From Auriscalpium vulgare (taxonomy: Eukaryota > Basidiomycota > Agaricomycetes > Russulales > Auriscalpiaceae), in contig JAHBBC010000008.1 in the NCBI GenBank assembly GCA_019915015.1, forward strand, positions 992,001 through 1,056,000: a DNA stretch of 64,000 nucleotides, given 5' to 3'. Positions 32,490-42,810 of this stretch are shown piece by piece. How positions within the stretch are numbered: the stretch's first letter is position 1; each line of letters opens with the position of its first letter. A program made the position numbers and the translations under genes. The notes beneath the pieces are model-generated. The model did not search any database, was not told the origin of the DNA, and worked only from the letters and a program-made list of their open reading frames with translations.

Positions 32490-33520
32490 CTCCTGGACGG
32501 ATACCACCACTAGCGCTGCAAAGTTTCCATCAAAACCTACGCCATCCGCTTCGTCCTCGACAGATGATCGCTGCTCGCCGACCTAGGAATGTTTTGACAG
32601 GCGCTCGAAATCGGTACGAGGTCCGCGGCCCGGGGTAGACGCTCTTGCAGCACGGTTATTGACGCGCCATTCTGCAACGAGACGCGCTGGACGGCCAGGT
32701 GCACGGTGCGGACGTCGATGCTCAGCAACATCGGCGTGGAATCATAGCTCCAGCAGGACTTTGTGGGCTAGTCGGGCATCCCATGGGTGACCGTTGAAGG
32801 AGGAGAGTCAGGGATGCTAACGAGCGATAGATGGAGGTGAAGGCAGAGAGCGCTTCTGACGTGGGCGTCAGCAGTAGGCGAAGGAGATGCACCTGCGGGT
32901 CGATCTTGTTCGGCTGGCGGCCCCATTATCGGAGATAATATGATAGAGCCATCAGCGAAGCGATTGGCCTAGGAGTTACAATGAGCAACAAACTCACCTT
33001 GGTGGTATCATACATCCTTCTCCTCCAACGCCCATTCCGTTCTCTGACATGCATCGTTTTGACCCATTCTGCTTCTCCGAGATCTTGTAGCGCGGGCGCT
33101 GCATCTCACTCTGGAGCGACAAGGAGGTTTGAGCACAGATCGCGCACGCTAGATACGTGTTACTTACTGATGCCAATGCACACGTTCCGAAACCGAGAAC
33201 ATTCAAAAACTACGCTCGATGGGACGGCGCACTGATGTCCTGATGCAGATGTTGCGCACCGCCTGCGAGTTGACTGTCGAACGCTTTAAGGGCCAAGGAT
33301 AGGATCACCGACCGCTGGGAGCCGTATGCGTCAAAACCGGTGAAGTGCAACAGGAAAAATAAACGCACCTTCAGCAAGTCGGCAATGATCAGGATTCAGG
33401 ATAGCGCTCCCAGCTCAGGCCGCCCAACATCCACCAGTCGTGGAGCGCGTCGGCAGCGCGGCGTCGGCTCACAGCGAATGCCGATGCTGACGGACAGTTA
33501 GCGTAGCTCTCTGAGTGCAA
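32490..33520. other. Intergenic, no supported gene
   Basis: Only short open frames are present (for example 32981-33235), with no recognised domain and no match to other parts of the window. Confidence 0.35.
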
Positions 33521-33529
33521 TGGGATACG

Positions 33530-34380
33530 GAAAAAGCCTTCTAGGTGGTCGTTGCTGGCCTCAGGGACACATGGCAGCTGGGTACAGTCTCCGTTCCTCG
33601 CCGGCACGTCGCTCGTGAAAGTCCTCGCCCGCACATCCGTGGCAAGATATAGCAGACCACAGGCGAGAATGTTGGGCGCGACACCGACGCCAATGAGAAA
33701 GTGGATGTCAGTAGGAAGCAAACAGCGAGTCCAAATTCGAGAGCGCTCACTGGTATTTGGCCGACACGGCCACCCAGCCTGCCTCTATGGACCTCTCGCT
33801 GCTCGAAAACCTTCTATTCTGCAACGACGATCTTATGGACGCCTGGCGTTGCACGTAGTCATACGTAGCGTGAAGAAGTGACAAATCGAATGTCGAGGTA
33901 AGCTTGAGGGCGGCATGAATTCGTGGGAGGCGCAGGCAATAAAGGTGCGAGCTCACCAGGACAGCAGCAGACATCAGGCAGTAGGCGGCAGCATCTTGAG
34001 GTTGCGAGCACAGTGTTCAGATGGCGGTACAGCACGGAGGGAGAGATCCAGCGAGGGCAGGAGGACGGTGGGGGAAAGCATTTTTTATCGACGTCGTTGG
34101 GAGTAACCTGCCTGGCGAGGCTTGGTAGCGGGCGCAAGTGGCAATGAATTGGGTGCATGAGAGTCTGCGGCGCTCCTGGGTGACATATCGTGAAGGACGA
34201 GGGTTGTCTCGCCGGCCATCGCGCGAGGCAGCTGTGCGGTCACTGACAGATAGAGTGAGATCAGAGTAACGTCGACTTCGACAGAGAGGCCACGCACCGA
34301 AAGCGATGTCTTTCATCCATTCACCTCGACTGACAGGGTTCCAGCTTAAGCTTCTAGAGAGCGTTGTGTTGAGGGTCAGT
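33530..34380. repeat. Orphan upstream segment U, copy 4
   Basis: Matches copies at 8.5-9.5 and 1.7-3.2 kb: CTAGGTGGTCGTTG (33541), GCCTCTATGGACC (33781) and CATTCACCTCGACTGACAGG (34319). It is not attached to a kinase start on its left, so the gene it once preceded has been lost. Confidence 0.55.
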
Positions 34381-34646
34381 ACCAGTCGTATTCGGACTCG
34401 GACGGCGAAGGGCTTGCGGCGGCGGGCCGACGCCGGTCCTCCGCGGCCGCCTCCCGCCTCCGACACCTCATGAGAGAAAATCCTAAACTTAATAACTCTG
34501 CGCAGAAAACAATGTGATTTTCACGGTCTAGGTCTCTGCGGGGCACCCGGTGGCCCCAGTGCCAGACTGCGAAGTCGGAGAGAATCGAGGCGTATTATTC
34601 AACAAAATGACGACCGACGAGACAATACTGCAATCAAAGTCAGAGA

Positions 34647-36079
34647 CTATTCGGCCTTGGAGGTATCGTGGTCGGGAGACTGCACGGGCATGGGGACGGC
34701 AGGTGTACGCGTGATGATATATCCGGTAGTGTGGTAGACATGGCGAATCCACCTGAAGGGACCCAATATGAAAGAATCCTTCCTACCAACAAGGCGAGAG
34801 CGCAGCTTCCTTGTCGTGAGCGCGGCGCTGATCTCAGCAAAGCGGGACACGACAACGCTGATCGTCGGCCGCAAGCTCGGGTCCTCCTGCACCATATCGG
34901 CAACGAGAGGCTCGAGGAACTCGAAGCCGTAGAACTTCTGCACAAGACTGTGAGAAAACACATTTAAGGTAAAACGCTGGTGAAGCTCGCACATTCATGA
35001 AATCCTCGCGTAGCAAGTTTCCGAGGTAGTAAATGTCCGTCGGGAAGGGATCGACCACAGGTAGGTCACGATAATTGCGGTGCTCCGGCGCAGATTTATC
35101 TCCACCGCGGCGTACGATGTCCCTTGGCGGGCCCTCAGCAGGATTGTACGTGCCCGACAACCCAAAGTCGATGACGTAGTAGCGCGGCGGGCGCTGAGTG
35201 CGCGTATACGACTTGGCAAACCAATGGAAGTTCCTCGTGCGATTGATTTTGACCGGATGAAAGGAGTTTTGGTACATCCCGCTGGGATCGAGGACGATAT
35301 TCTGGCCGGTGCAGTCCCTGGATAAGGTCAGAGCATTCAGCATGTTGCTGAGGACAGGCCCCGTACCTATGAGTGACGTGGAGCTTGTGCATGAACTCAA
35401 TGCCCTGCTCTTGTTGAGTATACCGTCCCACAGAGCAAGTAAAATGCCATCCAAAGCAGCTCAAATATCTGAGTGGCAAACGCCACAACCTCTCCAAATG
35501 TTCTGAAGCGGGGATTGTTATACGGCCGCATCATAGGAAGGACGAGACAAGGTATAGGACGAGACAAGGTATAGGCTCGCCACTCAGAATGATTGTGTCT
35601 TCTAACGGGATGCAATGATTTCTGGGATCCGTTCTAAAGGACTCCGACGAGAACATTCTCGTGATGGGCTCCTCGAAGATGCTATTCGGAGGCACCGATT
35701 TGATAATGAATTGCCTCCCGTCCGTCAGACGGGTTCCATCGGTGACGGCGCCTCCCTGTATCCTCAGTTGAGCAGAGCATCAGCAACGCATTCGATCACT
35801 CACAATAATGCGCTGCCCATCCTCGAACCATTTCCGTGACAGCTTCCATCGGGCATACGAAGGCTTCCAGCCCTCACGATACCGAGGGCGAAGCATGTAG
35901 CCTGCCGCCTCGATTTCCTTCCGATGTTCGACCCAGAAATCTTCCGCCGCGAGAAAATGTCTTGGGTCGTTTGGATTGAACCCAGTCATGTCGAGAGTGC
36001 GGAAGTAGGCATCAACTTCCTCTCGCGCCCGGCGAGCCTCTTCGAGTTGCGCAGGCGTCCTATGGCGTCTGGATGGCAT
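34647..36079 (-). pseudogene. Type-1 kinase gene broken by a 17-bp duplication
   Basis: Expected exons are 36079-35804, 35755-35460, 35404-35367, 35317-34993 and 34937-34647. Exon 2 contains two adjacent copies of GACGAGACAAGGTATAG (35549-35582, plus strand), making it 296 nt. Removal of one copy would give 279 nt and restore LVLPMMRPYNNPRF, so the duplication is the frame break. The exon 2 donor is also lost: GAG is followed by CTGC where relatives have GTGC. Other parts remain good: FIIKSV, MHKLHVTHR, DCTGQN, VIDFGLSGTY, KSAPEH, TDIYYLGN, DPSLRPTI. The N-terminal module differs from most type-1 copies (FWVEHRKEIEAAGYML, WKPSYARWKLSRKWFEDGQ). Confidence 0.85.
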
Positions 36080-36480
36080 AGTCGGAGCGAGGTTTCGACC
36101 AACAAGTGGGGAAGCAAGAGAAAGCAGCGCCACAGATCATGAGAGGCATGAAGAGAACACCAGGGTTTGAATGCAGGCCGGCGGTCATTGTGGATCAGAT
36201 CAACGAGCGTGCGGGCCAGCGTCGGGCCGTCGGGGCGGCGTGGGAAAGCGCCCTTCGACACCGGGCGCTCCTAGTCAGAGTCCCTGCCGCCTCGTCAGCT
36301 TCAAGCTCGATCAGTCGATAGCGCGGTAACAGTGCACTGTTTCTTGTATAATATGTGCGGCGGCTGCCTGGTCACGAATGCTGTAGCAGCTATGCGCCGG
36401 TGCGCACAAGCGTCCAACTGCCAGGTCCAGGTGCGTCTCCACTTCGTTCTCAGTGTGCGTGTCCTGAGCATTTCGTAGGT
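36080..36480. repeat. Flank duplicated at 13.97-14.14 kb
   Basis: Shares CACAGATCATGA, GCGGCGTGGGAAA and CTTCAGCTTCA-like blocks with the DNA beyond the truncated kinase exon at 13.5 kb. The rest is unremarkable. Confidence 0.45.
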
Positions 36481-37134
36481 TGATGGACGGAGCATGGCTA
36501 GATGTCAATCCCTGTCGGGTCGCTTCTTACTTCCCACTGTCGCTCTGGTACGAGAGCGAAAGAAAAGTACGCATCATTTCTTTCTCCTGCCAGCCCGTGT
36601 CCTTACCAACCTGGTCAAAGATCACGCCGCGCAGAGCCTCAAGTTTTGCGTCATCGTGCTCCGTAGGGCGACCTGCTGCGACTGTCCCTCGCGATATTCT
36701 CGACCACAAGGGTTGGCGAATGGTGGCAAAGCGCGAGCGCCACGTTCAGCGTGTCGGTGTCGCTCATCCAGACAACAATCAGCGTACTTCTACGGTCTCG
36801 AACGATATATCGTGTGGCGCTGACAATAACATTGGCCTGGTCACCTGCATAAGCGGCACAGGCCGTTCGCTCTACAGCAACGCGACAGGAGATCGTCTCC
36901 ACGAGAAGAAATAATGAAACGAAGGTCCAATCGCGCGACACCGTTGGTTGGGTGCTGCCGTTGTCTTCGAGCTCCGGACACAGAACAATTGGTAAACAAC
37001 TGACAGAAGCGCAGTTTCTGCCCGTGTGCGTAGGCAGCAGGCTACGATACGCAAGAACAAGAGCGCCTCGTCGAGCCGACAAAAGCAGAGCGACTAGGTG
37101 GCGTCACCATTTGTTCATGCTACATGCTAATGCC

Positions 37135-37140
37135 TATAAA
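37135..37140 (+). promoter_or_regulatory. TATA box (TATAAA)
   Basis: Lies 55 bases upstream of the ATG at 37190, the same spacing as in the paralogue. The leader between them is conserved. Confidence 0.7.
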
Positions 37141-37189
37141 TTCCAACCTGTTTTCAGACGTCAGACCATCACACTGACACTAACGCACC

Positions 37190-37980
37190 ATGAACTCCCC
37201 CATCGACTACACGTCCAGATCACCCAGCCCTGCGGCTGAATTTGACAAAGCGGTGGATCAATCCTACGACATGCTCACTGCGTATATGAAGAGCCATCCT
37301 GATTCAGCACAGGAAATGCTGTTCTTGCACTGGAAAAAGTGAGTGGCGCTTCTAAAACCCATAGAAAGGGCGCTGAGTGTCGCCACAGGGTCATGGACGG
37401 TCGAAAGCAGGTGCCGACCGAGGGAGACAGCATTCTGTCCTTGCGAGGCACACTCGGTGCCTACAGGTACTACAGAGAGGCAAAAAAGCTCTACGAGGGA
37501 ATTGTGGTAAGAAGAGTCAATGTGCTTGGCTCTGAGGTAGAAATGGATTCACTCAGGGGTTCTAGGCCATCATCTCAAGACTGAGAAAGCAAGCAAGGTA
37601 TGACACAGTCCAGCAATTGACGAAGTTAAATTGACTAACATATTGATCGGTATGCAGAGATCGATGGCGAGTCAGTGCCCGACGCACTAGAGATCGAGAA
37701 GAGACGCAAGCTTTTGAATGATTATGCTAAATTTGCTCAAGCGTCGGAACGGCCCGCCCCAGAAGACGTCGATGACGAGGAGGTACCGCCGATCGAGAAC
37801 CTCAATACTTTGAATGAAATTCTCGAAGACGAAAGTAAGGGAATTTGGCAAGAGTAAGCGATGATGTGCTGACTTGTCTTGCCACTAGGCTGTGCGTCTT
37901 GCGATCAGGCAGGACACCCTGCCGTTGCCTTTTCTCGCATGGCCACGGACATGATGGACAGTTTCGACGAAATCTTCTGA
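37190..37980 (+). CDS. Small CxxC-H protein, second copy (splicing uncertain)
   Basis: Clear homologue of the 185-aa gene at 17.5 kb. Exon 1 is 37190-37338 and exon 2 is 37389-37506, containing DRKQ-like GRKQVPTEGDS. A middle part begins near 37566, an acidic exon follows the acceptor at 37657 (RPAPEDVDDEEVPPIENLNT), and a last exon carries SCASCDQAGHPAVAFSR then FDEIF-stop. I could not join the short exon 37566-37597 to the acidic exon in frame with canonical sites, so it is either spliced differently or frame-broken. The CxxC and His of the last exon are conserved. Function unknown. Confidence 0.55.
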
Positions 37981-38299
37981 GAGCTCACTCATTGATGAAC
38001 GCATCTCGGCGACTGCTTCCCTCGCTGGCGAGCCGGAGTAGTCGGTTCCCCGCAGTCTACTTACACATCATCGGACTCGCCGCCACACTGTATGCGTATC
38101 TATCGTTTCAAATCTGAGACATTGTCATTCATTCTTGTGGGTGCGACACGCCGACTCAAGTATTTGACGGTTTGCATTGTTGATTGCGCGACTCGGACTC
38201 TGACAGATTGAGCACTAACTGAAACAGTCTGTACGACAAGTAAGCAGGAAAGACACAATCAATAACCTATAGGCGATGGGTATATACTATAAAACATGG

Positions 38300-38980
38300 A
38301 ATGCGAAGCAGGTAAGCCTAGCTGCTTTACGTGGTGCAAGGTTACTATGTTTTGCTGGATTTAACTGACAACGCGAAAACAAGCCAGTGGCGCTTCCGGC
38401 GTTGACATACTGGGCCTGCGCAAGCACGCTGTGTTCCGATGAGCCCCGCCTCAGCGACGTGCCGGAGATCTGCCTTGCGTCGCGGACGACGCTGGACTTG
38501 CTGCGCTTCCCGCTAGTCCGCCTCGCTCACCTCGCCTCGCTGCACGCCGCACTGCCTCTCGCGCACATCGTCTCGCCGCGACTCTGAGTAGACCTCAGGG
38601 GGGGTAAGCCACAGCCCTGCTCGTCGTGCGCGTGCTGACCTGTGCCCTGGCTCGGACAGAGCGCGCTCATTCAAGTGAGCATTTCGTCATGTGGGCGAGC
38701 GGGTGCCGGAGGTCGCGGGGCGGTGGCGCGCTGATGCTGTGCGTGCTCGGACCCGGGCTCGAGGCCGTAGTGTGTATTGCTGGACACAGTAGTACAGGAT
38801 TACAACGACGGTCTGGCGGTGAAGAATGGTCAGATTGCGGCGTGGCGGGTTAGGTAGTGTATATGAGTTGTGTATAGACTCATGAGCTCGACTCGGCTTC
38901 AAATCGAGCATGTATTCATGATGCCAAGTACCTAGGTCACCTACAGCCTTCATGGACCCACGCCTGAGGCCTGTATGCCG
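38300..38980. other. Intergenic, no supported gene
   Basis: Short open frames only; none is duplicated elsewhere. The 5' part (38120-38300) still matches DNA downstream of the first CxxC-H gene (18.3-18.5 kb). Confidence 0.35.
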
Positions 38981-38989
38981 GCGCCGCTC

Positions 38990-40194
38990 ACTCCTACCGC
39001 ACACTTGAATGAGCATGACGCTGGGGAGAAAGAACGATCAGCACACACCGGTGCCAAGGACTTGCGGATCTTGCCAAGCGAGGTGCGCAGGTTGAGGTCG
39101 CTTTCTGCGCTGGAGAACGCGAGTGCTGAACGGTCGGATATGACATCGAGGTCCGCATCGTCAAGCTGCGCCCGGTCGTCAATGTCGAGCTTCTCGCGGA
39201 CACGCAGCGACGTAGAGACGTCTTGCGGATAGATCGTAGCGCGCGATAAGCAGATCACGCACATCCTTGAGCAGGATATTATGGCACAGGGCATTCAGGC
39301 CAGCCGTCACCTGTGTTTTCGGAGGCGACAGCGATCAGAAAGCGATGACGGACCAAAAGCTAGAGTCCGTGCGTCTTTTACGTCCTCTGTCATCTTAGCC
39401 AACTCGTCACTGAGCGTATCGTCCTGTGCATTTATCTATGGATTAGATGCGGCACGGCGGGGAAAGATGGAATGCGTGCCTCAAGAACCGCCGCGTCAAA
39501 CTTTGCTTGAACCTGCCGGGAATGTAAACGGGCGAATGTGGGCTGAGTATTCAGATTGAATTCCGGATACATACGTCTGCGTAATCACTCTTAGCCAAAT
39601 AGGCGAGACGTTAGCACAGGAGTTCAAATCTAATGAAGCACTTGCCTGCTCAATTTCCCTGCGCGTCTGCTGCATCCCGGAGTGCAGCAGGTGAATCTCG
39701 CCATCTAGCTAATCGATAACACCGTCCAACTGATTCATCTCCTCTTCTAGCTCCTGAAAAGCGACTTTCATATTGGCGTCATGCCGCTGAGTCGCTTCCT
39801 GCTGAATCTTGATGATCTCTTCAAATTCGAGGTCCTGCTGCGCGAGCTCTGCCTCAATCAAACGGCCGTCCGCCTGAACTTTGTCGTAGTAGTCATCGAT
39901 TTGGATCTTGGCCTGAATTTGAAGTGAATCAACTGGCGGTTGACTGGTTCGAAGGTGCTGCACACGCACCTTGGCAAACCGAAGTTCGAGCTGTTTCAAC
40001 ACCTCGGAGGTGCTTAGGGCCTTTTCTGACCGGCGAGACGATTCATTCCCTGGCCATGTTCAATACAAGCCGCAGCTGGCTGGAAGGAAAGAAGAGGCAC
40101 CATCAGACTTTTGACCTGCGGCCGGCGTCGGCACGGCCGCTGGGCTCTGGGCCGGCAGACCCGGCTGGATGATATCTAGCATACTTGCGGGCAT
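38990..40194 (-). pseudogene. Candidate coiled-coil gene with an in-frame stop
   Basis: A multi-exon minus-strand model starts MPASMLDIIQPGLP (40194-40101), continues NESSRRSEKALSTSEVLKQL (40049-39970) and AKIQIDDYYDKVQADGRLIE (from 39912) with correct phases and 51-57-nt introns. The frame runs Glu/Gln/Lys-rich with heptad-like spacing to NQLDGVID, then TAG at 39711-39709. Similar sequence continues beyond it (LDGEIHLLHSGMQQTRREIE, then DDTLSDELAKMTEDVKDART, then ALCHNILLKDVRDLLIARYD), the last part in changing frames. I read it as a decayed coiled-coil protein gene; the family is not recognised. A 125-aa product from the first three exons is the alternative. Confidence 0.4.
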
Positions 40195-40317
40195 GTTGAT
40201 GAGCGCCCCTTGGCTAAAACATTGTCGTCGAGGGTGTGGAGTACGCAGCTCGTCGACGTTGAGGCGAGGTAAAAAGGGGCGGTGTCGCCGGCCCGCTGTG
40301 ACCCGGCCACCGGAAGA

Positions 40318-40475
40318 TGCCGACGCCCGTTTGTTAGCGCGTTCCCGGTTCCTTAAGTTCCTCGTCTCAGCCAGAACAATAAGTACGGCGTCGAGCGGCC
40401 GGATCCACAAAATCAAAACCAACACGCACTGTTCGTAGAAATACCGCGCAGGTCCGCTTGTCTGATCACTCACAC
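40318..40475 (+). promoter_or_regulatory. Conserved 5' flank of type-2 genes, copy 4
   Basis: Diverged version of the flank before the tandem array genes: GATGCCGACGCCCGTTTG, GGCGTCGAGCGGCCGGATC. Here there is no overlapping upstream ATG frame, so the kinase start at 40476 is the first ATG of this block. Confidence 0.5.
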
Positions 40476-42356
40476 ATGCGACCTCCCCTCATCGACAACG
40501 AGATTTATCAGTCAGCTCCGTCTCTTGACTTCCCAGGAGGATTGACCCTCGCAGAAAAGTGGTGGGTCGAGCACCGGGAGTGGCTTCAGGAATGTGGCTA
40601 CACCCTGCGGCGTCGCTACCAGGCAAACTGGACTCCGTCCTGGAAGCCGGGACAGTTCTGCCTTTTCTTTGAAGATGGCGTCGCGGTGGTGCGTTGCAGA
40701 TCTTCTCCCCATCGGCTGACTCTAGACTTACAGCTATTAGACTCTTATCATGGACGCTACCCGCTCATCTGACGGGCTTCACGTCGCTATCAAGCGGGTC
40801 CGCGTCAATGCCGCCTCCGAAGAAGTAGACATTTATCAGCGCATGATATCTGAACCAATTCTCTCCGACCCCCGGAACCGCACTGTCCCTCTGCTCGACA
40901 TTTTGCAAGTGCCAGACGGATCCGGCGATCGCCTCCTCGTTATGCCGTTGTTGAGGCCTTTTGACAACCCTGCATTTGAGACGTTTGGAGAAGCCGTTGC
41001 TTTTTTTACCCAGATACTCGAGGTGTGTAGTGTCTGATCTTTGAATTGCATTGTTTGGCCGATATATGCCCCATCGTAGGCCATACAACTGATGCACGAT
41101 CATCGCATAGCGCACAGGTCGGTTATCATACTCATCATATGCTGGAAGTGGCTAACCTCTTGAAGGGACTGTACATACAACTTGCTGGGAGTGGGCCGAC
41201 GCGTAGCGCGGCAGTACGATTCCGCTCTGAGGGGGTTTCTGGTTACATAATCAAATATATACATAAATAATAGTCTTGAGGCACTATGTACTAGACACCA
41301 AAACGCGACTGGGAGTGGCCCTGGTACCAAATTTAAGTCATGGTGGGCAATACTGTTCACTGGAGGGCATTAAAATTTACATAAGTTGGGTGTGCAGCTG
41401 CACCTGAGGTGGTTGTTGTGAAATCAAGAGTGATGACATCATTTCGGGCTCTAATTGTAATTTAAAACCCCGGAGTGACATCATCGTATTTCTGCCTGTG
41501 TTGTCTGGTGCATCTCAGTTGTCGCAACATCACTGTTCTGCAACTTCTGTATATGTTGCATGGCCTAGTAATCAGTGTATTTAGGCAATCATTTGTGTAT
41601 ATTGTGTGGAGCAAATGAGGAGGGGTAAAGTCGTGAGTTGACATAGCGTGGGAGCGAATTTCCAAAAAAGGCGACACAGATGATCGTTGCATGGGGTCGA
41701 AAAAACGCTGTATATGAATGACATAAGCAACGATTCGTAGGAATCGTAACAATATCATGCTAGACCCGAGCTGCATGTACACGGTTCCTTTCCACCCACT
41801 GAAGATTGACCGCCGTCGAGACTGGAAAGGAAAGGTGCCGCACCACACGCGCACCCAGTGTCCTCCACGGTATCTCCTCATCGACTTCGGTCTTTCCCGC
41901 AAATATCCACCGGCTGAAGTACCGTATGACCTCCCCATCCGTGGAGGCGACAAGACCGTCCCTGAACATGATAAAAAGACGGAGCTTTGCGATCAATACG
42001 CTGTCGACGTCTATTACCTTGGCAATCTCGTCCGAGAGCAGTTTATTGGGGTAGGAGTTCGTTACCGCGCGCACATTCTGATTGCTGATCGGCTCTGACA
42101 GAAATACCATGGATTTGCGTTAATGTATCCTCTGGTAGGAGACATGGTCGCGGTCAATCCGTCTGAGCGTCCGACAATGGACGATGTCGTTGCTCGCTTC
42201 AAGAAGATACGGGAGTCGCTCAGCACCTGGAAATTGCGCTCGCGTTTGATGCGTAGGAAGGATTGGGCCATCGTCAGCTTGTACAAGTCGGTCGGTCACT
42301 GGCACCGACGGTTGGGCTATATTGCTACGAGGAAACATGCCATTCCCGATGCATAG
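40476..42356 (+). pseudogene. Type-2 kinase gene interrupted by a mobile element
   Basis: Exons are 40476-40688, 40741-41022, 41080-41117, then exon 4 split as 41166-41181 and 41751-42050, and exon 5 at 42102-42356. The two parts of exon 4 add to 316 nt, exactly the length in the intact array genes, so apart from the insertion the gene is undamaged. Landmarks: VAIKRV, MHDHRIAHR, DCTYNN (the element sits inside this catalytic loop), LIDFGLSRKYPP, KTVPEHD, VDVYYLGN, NPSERPTM, HAIPDA. Element ends are not splice sites (TTGC..TCGT), so it is unlikely to be removed as an intron. The insertion appears recent. Confidence 0.88.
41182..41747 (+). mobile_element. 566-bp non-autonomous mobile element, copy 2
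   Basis: Inserted in the catalytic-loop codons of a kinase gene and flanked by AAC (41179-41181) and AAC (41748-41750), a 3-bp target duplication. Begins TTGCTGGGAGTGGGC and ends in the hairpin ACGATTCGTAGGAATCGT. It is about 98% identical by eye to the oppositely oriented copy at 22819-23389. Two ATGA(T)GTCA-like palindromic motifs (TGATGACATCA and GTGACATCATC) lie in the middle. No coding capacity. Confidence 0.9.
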
Positions 42357-42359
42357 GCA

Positions 42360-42805
42360 GGATGGATCGCCGCGCTCTTACTAACCATGTGCACACAAAG
42401 ATATAGCTGCTTGACAGCACGTACTGGAGATTTGCTCATGCAGATGACTCGGTGCCAGCGCTCTTGACCCCCAACATGCCAAGAGCATTCGGCGTCAACA
42501 GCCGAAACGATAGCTGCTGGACTCCGGTGGCAATGTGTCGCCGATGAAGCACGCACGACTCGATACTATTTAGCGGGACAAACGGAGTTTAAGTACAGTA
42601 ACCACTGGGAGTTCACCTACAGCAGACTCTGGGAGTTCATGTACAGTAAGCGCTGGAAGTTGTGCCATACGAGTTCCCAAGTATCCATTTACTATCGCCG
42701 GCGCACCATCCCCGCTGTTATTCAGGCCAAACTGTTCAATGACGATATACCCTTCATCGGTGCGTACACAGAGGATCAATTCGCCATGGAAACTAAGCGT
42801 GACCA
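42360..42805. other. Intergenic, nothing recognised
   Basis: Includes a short imperfect direct repeat around 42590-42660 (ACAGTAACCACTGGGAGTT / ACAGTAAGCGCTGGAAGTT). No gene supported. Confidence 0.4.
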
Positions 42806-42810
42806 TACCG

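Noticed and set aside
38990..40194. Nucleoporin (Nsp1-like) identity for the coiled-coil gene
   Set aside because: Only general coiled-coil composition and a vague resemblance of one short stretch; no diagnostic motif seen.
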